A program made the translations under genes and the position numbers. A stretch of DNA of 64,000 nt from Filobasidium wieringae. Lineage: Eukaryota; Basidiomycota; Tremellomycetes; Filobasidiales; Filobasidiaceae. How positions within the stretch are numbered: position 1 is the stretch's first letter; each line of letters opens with the position of its first letter. Below, piece by piece: positions 23,731 through 35,360 of this stretch. The stretch is from NCBI GenBank assembly GCA_001600055.1, contig BCIV01000001.1, positions 1,908,146 through 1,972,145 on the forward strand, read 5' to 3'. The notes under the pieces are model-generated. The model saw only the letters and a list, made by a program, of their open reading frames with translations, was not told where the DNA came from and searched no databases.

Positions 23731-24075
23731 TTTGTAATGAACTGAAGTACTACAGTCGGCTTCAAGGCAGGTGATCTGAGCAAGAACGGAATTGGTTCGC
23801 CAGGAGAGCCGAACGGAGGTGTAGTGTGACGATCCTTTATACCTTGTAACCTTGTCGCCCGCGCTAGTGATGGTCGGGATTTTACGTTACCGATAGGGTG
23901 GGGGCGCGGCCTCATCCGAATCTAAGGGTTGAGGAGGGGATGCTTGCCCAATGGGACGGGTAGATGAAGCCGATGAGACTGTACCGTATAAGAAACATAC
24001 TCTGGGTTTTCATCGTCAGGTCGATACAGTCGGAATACCAGCACGAGGCCGACAAGCTCTTGCGCTCTATCAGCC
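23731..24075. promoter_or_regulatory. divergent promoter RidA / D-serine dehydratase
   Basis: 345 bp. Holds AAGGGTTGAGGAGGGG at 23924-23939, sharing an exact 11-base core with the MFS/deacylase promoter, plus GATAGGGTGGGGGCG at 23892-23906. A 62-codon ORF starting at 23951 overlaps the dehydratase start and is not supported. Confidence 0.5.
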
Positions 24076-25804
24076 ATGGTTCACCAATCGTTCACTGCTT
24101 CACCGGATTTGTTTGGCGGACCCGATCGATCTAGGTTAAAAGCCGCATTTGTTGGAAAGGCGTTGAGCGAATTGAGAACACCATGTAAGCTGGAGACGTA
24201 TCGTGTTGGATACTCCAACTGATATAGTCAGGAAATCGCCTAGGCTTTGTCATCGATCGAGATGTTGTCGCTCGTAACTGTGCAAAGATGCACGAGCGAG
24301 CTGAGCGGATGGGAATGGGATTCAGAGCTCACGTCAAGACCCTCAAGGTGAGCAGAGCTGGTGCCGAATGGAAGAAAGTATCTTCATTGACCGGTGATAT
24401 GCTGCGATTTCCTGTGTTATAGTCCGCAGAAGTGATGAGACACCAGCTCAAATCGTCCAAGGGTTCTTCGTCTGCGATAGTCTGTTCGACTATGCCTGAA
24501 GTGCTCGGAGCTCTCCATTCCAATCTGGTCGAAGAGGGGATCCTAAAGGATGTAAGTACCCTCTTGTATGAGCCCTGTGCGCGATCTCTCAGCTCATAGC
24601 AATCAACCAGATCATGCTGGGTATCCCCCTCCCTCTAGACCGCATATCAGAACTTGCTCAAGTCGCAGACACCTTACAAAAGCACGCTGGTCATGTTCGC
24701 ATACTCATTGACCATCCGAAGCAACTCTCATTTGTCGAGGAGTGGACGAAGCAGGAGGCTAGACATCGGAGATGGAGTGTCTTTGTCAAGTGTGATGCGG
24801 GCGGGAAGTGAGTTCGATGTCATAACGGGACGCATATCGATACCGAACTGAAAAGAAGCTCTACGCAGTCGAGCTGGATTACCACCTCAGTCCGAAGAAA
24901 TGAGAGACTTGATACAACGGCTTCTAAGCTCGACATGTGCGGACATCTTCGGGTTTTATTGCCATAATGGAGGTCGGTAGCCTTGCAGTCTGGATCGTCG
25001 CGCCTTTGACTGAACCTTCTAATTCGATACCTCACAGCTTCTTATGCCTCTTCCACTCCAACAGAAGCCGCCACATACCTCACGGGAGAACTCGCGGCTG
25101 TCAACGATGCAGCTGGAGTCTGCTTGGAGCTGAGAGGATCCGCACCTGAAGTCCCATATGTCTTGGCCATGGGTAGTACGCCAGCTGCTCATTGCGTAAT
25201 GGAAGAAGGAGCGATCATCCCAGCGAGATTGAATGGTGTCATGGAGTTGTAAGTGGAGACCGCATGGAATGAGCGAAGCACCTGATATTTATGTATCCCC
25301 TTCTCGCTACAAAACAGGCATGCCGGATGCTATCCTGCTTGCGACCTGCAACAGATGTCAACCAAGGCTGTCCAGCAATCAGATGTGGCGATCAAAGTTG
25401 TATCGCGAGTCATCTCAATATATGAGAAAAGGAAAGAGGCGTAAGTACAGATCAGCAGACAGATCCGTTTTAGCGCTGACGCCTCCGCTTCTTTGCGCTA
25501 CAGCATGTGCGATGTCGGAGCAATCGGTCTGTCCAAAGACACTGGGCCATCCGGCGGATTTGGTCTGATCGTCAATTCATCGGCACGTGGCTGGAAGATT
25601 GGCAGGACATCCCAAGAACACGGTCTGATGGTAGTTGACAACGCTTCCGGCTTGAGTGCCCCAACTCCAGTAGATCTGGGACAGATGGTGCATATCATCC
25701 CACAACATGCATGCTTAACTGCAGCACAGTATCCGTGGTATTACGTAATGGAGAAAGGAGGGGAAGAGGTGGTCGACGTATGGGTTCCTTGGAAATTCTG
25801 GTAG
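24076..25804 (+). CDS. DSD1: PLP-dependent D-serine dehydratase / D-threonine aldolase-like protein (alanine racemase fold)
   Basis: Zinc- and PLP-dependent enzyme expected to deaminate D-serine (and D-threonine) to the 2-oxo acid. Eight exons: 24076-24184, 24244-24347, 24423-24551, 24611-24807, 24869-24972, 25038-25248, 25318-25440, 25504-25804; all phases close. Lys68 in GFRAHVKT is the expected PLP lysine. Other blocks: VARNCAKMHERAE, VFVKCDAG, RAGLPPQSEE, GFYCHNG, SYASSTPTEAA, YVLAMGSTPAAH, LHAGCYPACDLQQ and MCDVGAIGLSKD. A His-x-Cys (QHAC near the C-terminus) matches the zinc site of eukaryotic D-serine dehydratase. The start was chosen because MVHQSFTASPD runs in frame into the conserved VGKALSELRTP. 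Confidence 0.93.
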
Positions 25805-25971
25805 TCGTGAGGTTCTCGAAAAGCCAAACCCGAACAGAATATCCATGCCATCCACACATACACTCCGGCACAAGTATTGCCAGACGGTGTTCATCAAACA
25901 TAACGGTCTGCAGGTTTCGTCGCCATCTCGGAGCTACGTTTTCGTCAATATAATGTTGAGGAAGTGATGCA

Positions 25972-28521
25972 TCAAACCCAACCCGTCTCTGGGAGGTCAT
26001 ACAAGGCCGTCTGCACTGCCTTTATACAGTCTCTGAAACAGTTTGCCTCCAAACTTGTCAACTCCGGAGCCAGTTCAGGCAACTTTCGTAGTTCTTCTTG
26101 AGCCGATTTGACAATCCCGGCTACTTTCTGGATCATCACGGCCCACGCGCCGTTGCAAGGGATTTTCTCACTCATCTATGCGCAAAAGTCATCGTTTAGA
26201 TGCGAGAATCACGACCGTATGCGGATTCAGACACTAACAGCTTTCAGCCCGCCGTTCCAATGAAATTCCTTTTTATTATGATTTTCAAGTCCCATTCTTA
26301 CAGCTTGGAAAATTTCGTTAGGCACTCCGTCGATAGAATTCATCCGTTTTGCAACCTAAAATCAACCAAATGAGGTCACATTCACGAGCCGATATTTAGT
26401 GACCCGGCTCACCTGGTACATCAAGCAGTATAGAATTGACTCGATATCATCAATGTACCGATGTGGCGCGTTTCTGAGTCCCGCTGGAACCTCGTCTTGA
26501 TAGACATCTTCAAATCCCATGCACAGGTTGAATTGCTCAACGGCTTTGGCAACTGATGTACAGAGAAACGTGGTGTTACCAGATCTCCTGTCGTCCTGGC
26601 ACAGGTTTTTGATTTCCGAATTGGTTTGATCTCGAAGAGGATCTCTTCGCTCGTTTTTGTAACGAGAATTGCCATAATCGATCAAAAAGCCGTACAGCTC
26701 GCCCGAAGGAGACCTTGCAGATACGATATTCCCGAGGTTGAGATCCCGGAAATGTATGTTGTGGGATGACGCCAAGAAAAGCGCTTGCATGGCTCCAAGA
26801 TAGATGGCTGAAACGTCTCGCAAGGAGAGATTATCTTTATCTGCATCAATGCGCCTCCCTACGGGTCCTTGCATGACGAAGACGGAAAGCTCTAGAGTCT
26901 TTTCTGAGAATTCGTCTCCCAGACAAAGTCGTTCGTTTGTGACCCACGGAATCGTGGAATCGGGCAGGTCGACCATCCCTATAGGAATTGGGACGCTACT
27001 TCTGATGAGTGGGGGTACGATAGGATCGTTTGCTGTCAGTAGCGGGCTCGTGCTGGTCTCGTTCATTCGGTGTAACATTTTTAGTTCGTAATGTACCAGT
27101 CTCGGAGGTAACCAAGCCGATTTGAGAATCACTGAAACAGGCGGCGCTTCCACTCGAAGGGAAGCCATCGTGCGCCAGACAGCGGTCCTTCTTCCCCAGA
27201 TTGCAGCTCGAGCATCCAAAAGGTGGACCAGCACCTCTTTGTTCGTGGCAATCCTGTTTTTATCAACCTTCCGTACTTTCTTTGACTTACCGCCTTTCTT
27301 TATCTTGTCGACTGCCCTTCTTTCCCTGGCTGTCTCTTTAGTCTCTGTGCTTTCCGCTTCCCAAACCAGCTTGAATGTCCCGGTCCGGCGAGGAGTGGCC
27401 TCTTGGGAAAAGACACTGCATGTGACCGAATGAGCAGGTGGCTGCCAACTCTGTAGAATCCTGTCATCGGGGCCGCTCAATAATGCAATGATCTTGACGA
27501 CATCCTTAGCGTGGTCTGGCTTGAAGATATTGTAGGCTCGTGTGGCTATGATGTTTCCTGGATCTACGAAAAACAGGCGGAGATAAGATCCACATAAGGT
27601 AAAGAAGTAGCTTCTGCCAGCAGCCGGATTATTGCAAATTTTCCTTCGCTAACCAATCGATCCCCGTCATCAAAGCACTTGATTGATGAGCACATCGCAA
27701 GGCAGACTCACTTCGTAACGACAGCCCTCTATTACTGGACTTTCGTCAGCAAAAAGCGTTTTCATGTCCGAGGCCGGTAGCAGTTCCACCAGTCCACCTG
27801 TTGCGAGATCAGACCAGTGTGTATTCTCGTTACTTGAGAGCGCGATCGTGAGCTTGCGCAGGATGCCCATTTTTGTCTTGTCTACTCGTTCAGCAGGCGA
27901 ATCGCCGATGTCACCGAGGTATGTATGACCGCCGAAGACGAACGGATCGTGTCCAGCAGCATTCACGTCCGATCCTGAAAGTAGGGATGCAATCTTGCTG
28001 AAGTAGATCGATACCGCGAATGAGTATCGGTCTTCCTTTGAACTCAGTAGAATGGCCGGTGATTTATGCCCATCTTTCATCTCTTTAGCATGCTCTAATT
28101 CTGGCGGATTCGCTTGGATCCAGGCGATGGTCCGGTCAATTGCTCCGGCTTGTGCGTCTGTCAAGTTTTTCCAATTCAGGTTCAACGGGCGACCATCCCA
28201 GTATTGGCCTATGTCAGAATGAATCCACTCATTGACCGCTAGCGTCCGAGATCCCCGATCGTCCAGACTTTCCTGAAAATCATCAAGTCCATTGCCGTCG
28301 CTGTTGACAGGAGTGCTCTCACTCTGTGTATCGAATGGGAATTTGTCCTCTGCTTCTTTGATTGCCTCTGCCTCTGCGTGATAACGTTGATACAATAGCG
28401 GGTAGGTTCTACGGAATGCCTCATGGGTGCTCTTTCTGAAGTTGACCCTGTCATGCGCGATCCAATGTTCGGGAGTGGCCAAACTGGTGCTGACTTCCAC
28501 CTTGATATCATGAACACCCAT
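25972..28521 (-). CDS. FunK1-type fungal protein kinase
   Basis: Serine/threonine-kinase-like protein of the FunK1 group expanded in Basidiomycota; targets unknown. ATG at 28521 (MGVHDIKVEVSTS). The first exon, about 280 residues, is the variable N-terminal half. After an intron come NNPAAGRSYFFTLCGSYLRL and DVVKIIALLSGPDDRILQSW, conserved with the second copy at 61.9 kb. The catalytic loop reads HNIHFRDLNLGN (HFRD, Asp and Asn kept). The magnesium loop is IDYGN in place of DFG. Downstream RYIDDIESILYCLMYQ matches the FunK1 activation/F-helix region. Two short C-terminal exons end at 25972. The exon join near 27660-27690 gives a shorter-than-usual middle segment. Confidence 0.8.
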
Positions 28522-28830
28522 CTTATTTAGGTTGATACACCCTGCAGCTGTGCTAAAGGTGAGCAGGATATAAGCCAAATGTAACTTGCAATCTGAATCG
28601 AGCCAAGAGGCGCGAGTTGATCAATATTGTGCATTGCGCAAAACGCATATTGAAGAGACGAACGCTCATTTTGCTTCCGATGCTTGAATGAGATTACTCA
28701 TGTACAGGATCTTGAGGTACCTTCTGAAGCTTCTGAGCTTCTGAAGCTACCGATCTTCTGTTTAGCACCGCACGCAACACGAAAACTATCGGTTTATAGG
28801 ATCGATCCAGGTTGATATTGCCAACACTCT
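28522..28830. promoter_or_regulatory. divergent promoter FunK1 / ALKBH7-like
   Basis: 309 bp between start codons. Contains a tandem of GAAGCTTCTGA/TTCTGAAGC near 28724-28746 (imperfect palindromic repeat). No TATA. Confidence 0.4.
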
Positions 28831-30054
28831 ATGTCGATACCAGTTCAACGGTTCCTCTTTCAGCTACCTAGAAAGCTAACAACCCAATCAAGAGCTTTCA
28901 GCAGCAAGTCCTACCGCCTTGTCGATACGACATGTCCCTACATCCGACCTTTGACGCCCACATCGTCACCTAGAGAGTCGACCTCTGGCCCCAATCTAGA
29001 GCATGACGATTTTATCTTATATCCAAATTTCCTGTCCGTTGAGGAGCAAAAGATCTTGCTCAGACTAGCCTTATGGAAGCTCGATCGAGTGGACGGAAAG
29101 CTCAAGAGACGTAGACAGCGGGTGGGAGGTGCTCAATCGAGCAAAGAGGAGCGGATTGGAGGAGGGGGATCGCAGGAGGGACTAGATGCCTTATTCAAGG
29201 GACAGGAGGAATACGGCTTCGAAGAGGTAAACGATGTGTTGTGTCATTTCTAGGTTGATATACCCTGACTTCCTTTTACTCTTGCCGTTAGGGACACTTT
29301 GATTCTGTAATAACCTCATACAGAGAATCGTTGTTGACAGCTTTTCCCAATCCATCCACCTTGTCCTCGTCCGCTCAATCCAATGCAAGTGGAGGCTTTT
29401 CAGATGTCCTTCACTACCCTTCCATCCTCAAACGCCTCTATGCCCTGTTGCCCCATTCAACTACCTCTGATCTGGCGAGAGCGATGCACGAGTCTCTGGT
29501 TCTGCCGGATCAGTCGGGACAACGTGCAGACCACCCGGACGAACCTTTCGTTGCTCCTCTCAAGACAACAACGCATGCGTTGCATCTCTCTCCGACTGGA
29601 CGGATCGACAAGCATGTCGACAATGTTGAAGCGAGCGGAAGTACGATCATCGGTTTATCGCTGGGCAGCGAAAGAATCCTAAGACTTGAGCGAGACGATG
29701 CGTCTGGGAAGGAACATGGAGCTGGTGCGGGTTGGGACGTCTTGTTGCAGAGCGGTTCAGTATACGTGCAAAAGTCAGTCCTGGGTATATGACTGGAATC
29801 GCGATGCAAAACATCTTCCTGATCCACTTGACGGTTTCGAATAGAGATACGATACGATACAGCTATGCCCATTCTATCCTCCCGTACGGTCCAAATGTGA
29901 TCTGGGATGGCTCGCCGTTAGTACCGGGGCATAGAGTTTCTCTCATGATTCGCGTAAGTTGCGTGGGTGTGCGAAAATGCCAGTGGGAATTTGTGACTGA
30001 TTGAATCCTCGTGGCCCGCGTTCGCGTTCTCAGGATGCCAAGAGCGTGGGATAG
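28831..30054 (+). CDS. mitochondrial AlkB homolog 7-like 2-oxoglutarate/Fe(II) dioxygenase
   Basis: Fe(II)/2-oxoglutarate-dependent oxygenase of the AlkB superfamily; human ALKBH7 acts in mitochondria. Four exons 28831-29226, 29292-29773, 29845-29953, 30034-30054; phases 0,2,0. The first 30 residues (MSIPVQRFLFQLPRKLTTQ, then SRAFSSK) look like a mitochondrial presequence. Conserved blocks: FILYPNFLSVEEQKILL, GHFDSVITSYRES, the iron ligands H-x-D in GRIDKHVDNVEASGS, then IIGLSLGSERILRLE, GSVYVQKDTIRYSYAHSIL, and PGHRVSLMIR containing the 2-oxoglutarate-binding Arg. It lacks the nucleotide-recognition insertions of DNA-repair AlkB, so a protein substrate is more likely. Confidence 0.9.
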
Positions 30055-31035
30055 ATTCTCGGATCTGGGACTGTGCTTCGGCAGAGGATCTCCTGGTTCT
30101 CGCCACTTACCACCCCCACCGTTCACTTTGTGAGGGAAATCGTGGACTTCACAACCGATGGGATGATTAACCATCCGAGAGGGAGGTCGAGCGAACAAAG
30201 CTCGGGGAGGAAGCAAATTCTGATGTCTTCTGTTTCTAGCGCATCTCCTCTTCCGAAATCGGGAATCTTACGTCGCTATCCACCTGCAAAGGATCGGTTG
30301 AGCAAACGTGAACGGGGAGCCAATATTGATTCCCAGATTGTGCAGCCTTTCGTCCAGAGTGATGACATGACGATCTCTCTGCATCTGGTTTCTCCGTATG
30401 TCCGGACGCTTATAGCCAACCGCGAATGGTTCCGGTCGATGTAGGAAAGCGAGTTTGGAAGCAAAGGAGGTTTTGTCATCCATACCGGCCACACCCACGT
30501 ACATTATTACACTACATGTCTTCTCTTCTCACTTCCGTACCGTAGCGTACATGACTGTGAGATACTCGTGGGTGCGCTGAAGTGCCTGGTCGCGGCTTGG
30601 TTACTCATTAATGAGGCTTGGCCCTGTCCCGATCGCGCAGCGTCAGCTTCAGTTTTGCATATGACCGGCGATGAACTGCATTTTGAATGCTTGGCTATGT
30701 ATGGATTCCTTCCGAACCTGCCTCTTTGCAGTTGTCCATAGTGTAGTAATCAGACTTCGGTCCCGTTGAACATCATACATCCCAGCATCAGAACAGTAAA
30801 CTGGAGCCATTCGAACCCAGTCTGATTTCTAGCTCATGACAAGCGACGAGCAAAGTGACTGGGTGTAAACAAAAATAACGATCAGATCAACATCATCAAC
30901 ACCGAAATCTTGACAATTGGATCGCGCAACCTGATCTTTCGGAAACATCAGATCGAAAAGTACCAATATTTCACTACCGTTTGGCACAGGTAGAACCCTG
31001 TACGGTCTCGATTTCGGAAACTAGGATAGTCCAAA
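30055..31035. other. 981-bp intergenic stretch without recognised gene
   Basis: ORFs here (for example plus 30073-30444) have no domain or codon pattern that convinces me. Probably the ALKBH7-like 3' UTR and the RasGAP promoter/leader. An ATTCGAACCC near 30821-30830 resembles a Pol III B box but no tRNA cloverleaf fits. Confidence 0.4.
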
Positions 31036-34000
31036 ATGGCAAGCCTGAGTAGTGATCTGCAAGGGAATGTTTGGGAGGTTACGTGCTTTCGATTAGTCGG
31101 AAATCGATCTACACAACCCGTCAAACCAGGTGTAAGTCCTTTCTTCTGCTAGAAGTGCTCTGATTGCTGAGTACCTGAGTACCGATCGGCCCCGAATGCA
31201 GCCCACCAATCTTGGTTCCAGATTATCTACCGCTTTACGAACACGAACCAGCTCTTATCACTCATCTGCTTCTCATCGGTCACCTCGAGGTAGTATCGAT
31301 ACGAGTCTTGATGGTCTGTCAATGGGAGATGGCGAATTTGATAGAGGCCAAGAAAAGAGAAAAGGCAAGTTCGCTCTTCTGTCAATGAAGGCAGAATCGC
31401 AACCTAAGATTGATTGTCCTTCTCTGCAGAGAGCAACTCAGGCAGCATCTTTAGGAAGTTCACGAACAAGCAGAAGCCAGCTAGCACAGGTGCTAACGAC
31501 AATCACGGAAGGAACACATCTGGAGGATCCGGTAGTAACTACAGCAGTGCAGATGTTGCTGTCAAGTCGAATACAATTAGTCTTGGCAACAAAGAGGACA
31601 AGCGGGAGTCAAGTCAAGCGGAGAGGGCTGCTTCTAAAGACAGGGCAGTCTGGCAGCCTGTCAATCTAATCGTGAACGAGAATGAAGGAAAGGTTTCAGT
31701 CTCAGTTCGTGAAGTGAGTACAAGGAGGGTTACCTTGAGTCAACACTAATCGACCCTTCTTTGGCATCACAGGCTCCATCAGGTCGACTCGTCACGGAAT
31801 TTAATCCCTCCAAGTTATACTCCACGGATATCAACCTGCCGCATCACTCCCTTTTCCCGACTAAAGGAAACACTGTCATCCGGTTTTCGAACCTCTCAAG
31901 TGCTTCCCGTGCTCCTGGTGAGCTAGGTGAGAACGCAAATGCCGATCGATCAGAATCGACTGGATTGGGTCACGGCGAAGGGAGACCTCTGGGTAGCCGT
32001 CAAGGATCTTTCAATGGGGTTCCGAAGCAGAATGATCGTCGAGCGAAGGGAACATCCGAATTTTCCACACAGTCTGATCGTGGCGTGGACGACACCACAC
32101 GGCACATTAGAAAACAGTCTGGCTCGAGCGGAATAGACCTCCCGCATAGTGAGACGATCAGAGATCTTGCTCAATCGAGGAGGCTGGAGCAGCAGGGATC
32201 GCTCGGAAGAAGAGCCTCGCACGATCCGATGTTCACTCAATTCTCGTCCCGTCGTGGATATGCTTCAGACACAGTACGGACGACTCGAAGTCAAGCGAGC
32301 TCGTCATCACTGCGCACTGCTGCGACCGAGGAATCAGATGAGACGTGGCTCTCTGCTACCGATGGTCTAAGCCCGCCACTCGTATCTCCGACAGCCCCTG
32401 AATTTCAGTGGACTAAGATTGATATGGAAGACGTGGACGGAAACGGCATCGACCAGAAGGATGATCAACAGGATAGGGATTCCATGACACCCAAAGCTCA
32501 CAAGGTCTTGTCATTTCCCGATCCCATAGATGTCTCTAATGGTGCTGTCACTCAGAGCAAACCGAGCCCTATTGACGGGCTGATAATCTCATTCGCTGAT
32601 GTCGCGGAGACCAGTCAATGGTTCGCCTTGCTGAGGAGTTTCACTCGGCATGACCTGATAACCATAATCTCCGGCCCTCTTACCGATGATTCGCGATCAA
32701 CCCCTTCGCCAAGTCTGTATTCTGCGTTCAGCATTAACGGTACAGGAAACAAAGCTGAATGGGCTCGGGTATGGCGATCATTGGAAATCGATATACAAGA
32801 TGTCAAAGATCTCAAGATACCTGGTAGTCTCAGTTCGCTGAACAACGGAGGACCACAGAAGACCGCTGCTAGACGTGGGATGTTGCGCAGCATATCTACT
32901 GGGTTTGGACAAACATTGAAGGGACTGATGGACGAGGAGGATGTACGTCAAAAGAGGGAAGATTCACTCTTTTGGCAGATGTGAGCTTGCAAAGTAATCT
33001 AGACAAAGGACATGATTGCTCATCTTTGCCGTTAATAGATCCATCGACAGTCATACTGTGGCAAGAACTCAGAGACGGCATTTCGATACCAATATCTGGA
33101 CAGAATCTATCAAGCTGGAAGACATTAGCGAGTGGACAAAATGCAGTAAGTCTAGCTCGAGCACTTGACGCTGCCCTTGCTTACGTTCGGGGCAGCTCTT
33201 CATCTCTTCCGGAGATTGCGGCACTCTGGTCAACCACCGATACAGACATCCGTCGGGTACCTGCAACTGGATGCGCGGGATCTGGAAAACATCGCGGTAT
33301 TGGAAAAGAAGGCGCCACTTCTGTCTTTGGTCGATTCTGAGATCATCGGCCAGGTCAGATTCAGGTGCAAACCAGACCAGTTGAACATCAAAACCATCCC
33401 AACGTACAACGCGATTATTGAGGTACGTAGATTGCGCATCCCTTCCTCAGAGCCCTAGAGAGTCTGACTTCTGATTCGTTGTTCTAGACTATTCAGTCTG
33501 GAAATCCGGATCGTATCTCAAAATTGGCATCCCTAACTTCCGCCGATGGAGGTCCTGAAGCTCTTTGCAGGCTGGCCCTGCATCTGAGCTTGCTCGAGCC
33601 GCTCATATGTTCACTGATAGACGCTGAAGTGCAAGCTCGTAAGCCATCTCGCTCTGTGCCGTGCGAGTGAAAATCCGATTGACGCTTACCTCATGAACCT
33701 CAGCATCGGCAACTCTTTTCCGATCCAATACCCCTCTGACTAGATGTCTCGAGTATGTCATGCGGGTACAAGCCATGGATTACGTTCGACAAGCCATAGG
33801 AGACGATATCAGGAAGGTTTGCGACGATAAGGCGGATTGTAAGAACGAAAGCGAGCATCTTCAACGATTATGGGACCACATATACAGTAAGTAGCACTGG
33901 TGCGAGGAAGTACCAAGGTATTCAATGACTGTCATTTTCCAGTGTCAAGACACAAGTTCCCTTCGTAAGTTGCCTATGTGAAGTGAAAAGTGTCATTGCT

Positions 34001-35170
34001 CAGAAGCTCATGCGCGACGAACAGTCAATTACGTTGGATGTTCAGCTACTTGTTGAAAGCCGTAGCTAGATATCATCCCCAATCAAAGTGAGTGTACTCG
34101 TTTGTGTCACTTTTCTGCTCAAACTGATCAAAGTCGTCCTCAGACATCTACAGCTTCAGGCAGTCGCAGCTTTCATCTTCGTGAGTTCCTGACACTGACT
34201 TCATCCACCGATACTTACGCCCTACTCACAAAAGCTTCGGTTGATTGGACCATGTATCATGTGGCCTGACAAATTTGGGCTTATCGACTGTAAGTACTCG
34301 CGCATATCATTGCCTCACCTACGGATGGTGGTAGACTGACAAGTCTGTCTTCCAGATCATCCGACTGAGGACAAGCAAAGAACGCTCAAAGCTCTCGCGA
34401 AAAATATCATTAATCTCGGATTTCTAGTCGAGCCCAAAGACACTGATCGCTCACCTACCGAAACGAGCTTTTCCGCCGGGTTCCAAAAGGTAAAGCTGGG
34501 CTTTTGACGGGATGGTCGGCACATCAGCTTATTGTTTCTGAATCTAGGACAACACAGCAGCCATGCTAGATTATCTCGCAGCCTGTTCGGTAAGCGCTGA
34601 GGTTTTACGCCGAAATATGTCATGAACTGATCAGCATCCTTTCAACAGACGTCTGAGCTCAGCTCCACCCTCGATCGATGCGGTCAGGACGAGTCGCTCG
34701 CTTCAATCCTACAAGATCGACAATACGCACTGTCTGGTTTGAGCCGGGATGCACTGCTCGGAGTGAATCCCTATATGAACGTGGACGTAGCCAAAGACTT
34801 GGCCCTTCTCGACCGTATCCAAAAAAGAAAGATCGAGGCTTCTCCATCCTCGAATGCTCCTCTGTCCCCACCCTCATCAGACATAGCCCTATCTACCAGT
34901 TCCCGCTCGAGCCCAGAGAATACGATGTCGTCGTGAGTACGCAATGTTAGCGGTGCCTAGGTTGATACTGATATCGGCCATTCTAGATTGCCTGACGATA
35001 CATTTGGAGCTATGTCGTCGAATGGACAAAACCGAAATAAGATTGGGCGACGATCGAATCGTTCCCCAAAGTTCCACATTACTCCTGGGCCCCCGCCGAT
35101 GATAGGTCAACGATCTAGCAGCATCTCAGGCGGTGCTCCCTTGTCTAGCATCTTAATCCCTCGAGCCTGA
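31036..35170 (+). CDS. RasGAP-domain protein (BUD2/GAP1-like GTPase activator)
   Basis: Stimulates GTP hydrolysis by a Ras/Rsr1-type GTPase. Starts MASLSSDLQGNVWEVTC. Exons 31036-31131, 31202-31364, 31430-31713, 31773 on, then about nine more. The first 500 residues are Ser-rich and low-complexity with a PH/C2-like part (GYLQLDARDLENIAVL, IGQVRFRCK). The RasGAP domain occupies the middle: YVMRVQAMDYVRQAIGD, AVAAFIFLRLIGPCIMWPDK, RTLKALAKNIINLGFL. The C-tail is Ser/Pro-rich and ends SILIPRA at 35170. Intron 31365-31429 uses a GC donor. The frame between about 32960 and 33040 does not close with a normal intron, so that exon end is unresolved (unusual splice or sequence error). Confidence 0.85.
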
Positions 35171-35360
35171 GACCCAAGTGAGCGAGTCTCAAAACATCAT
35201 CAACATCATGGGCTGCGAAAAATACGACATATTACGACATGAAACGACCCTAGATACATAATCCACCTTCCATACACCCTTCTAATCCTGCCTCACACAA
35301 ACGTCACCTTGTATCCCTAGACCTGTTATGTATACATGATTTTTACTCTCACGCCAACTC

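Noticed and set aside
25972..28521. Treating the 26-27.5 kb and 27.7-28.5 kb ORFs as two separate genes
   Set aside because: The short segment between them (NNPAAGRSYFF...DVVKIIALLSGP) aligns with the continuous second FunK1 copy, so they are one gene.
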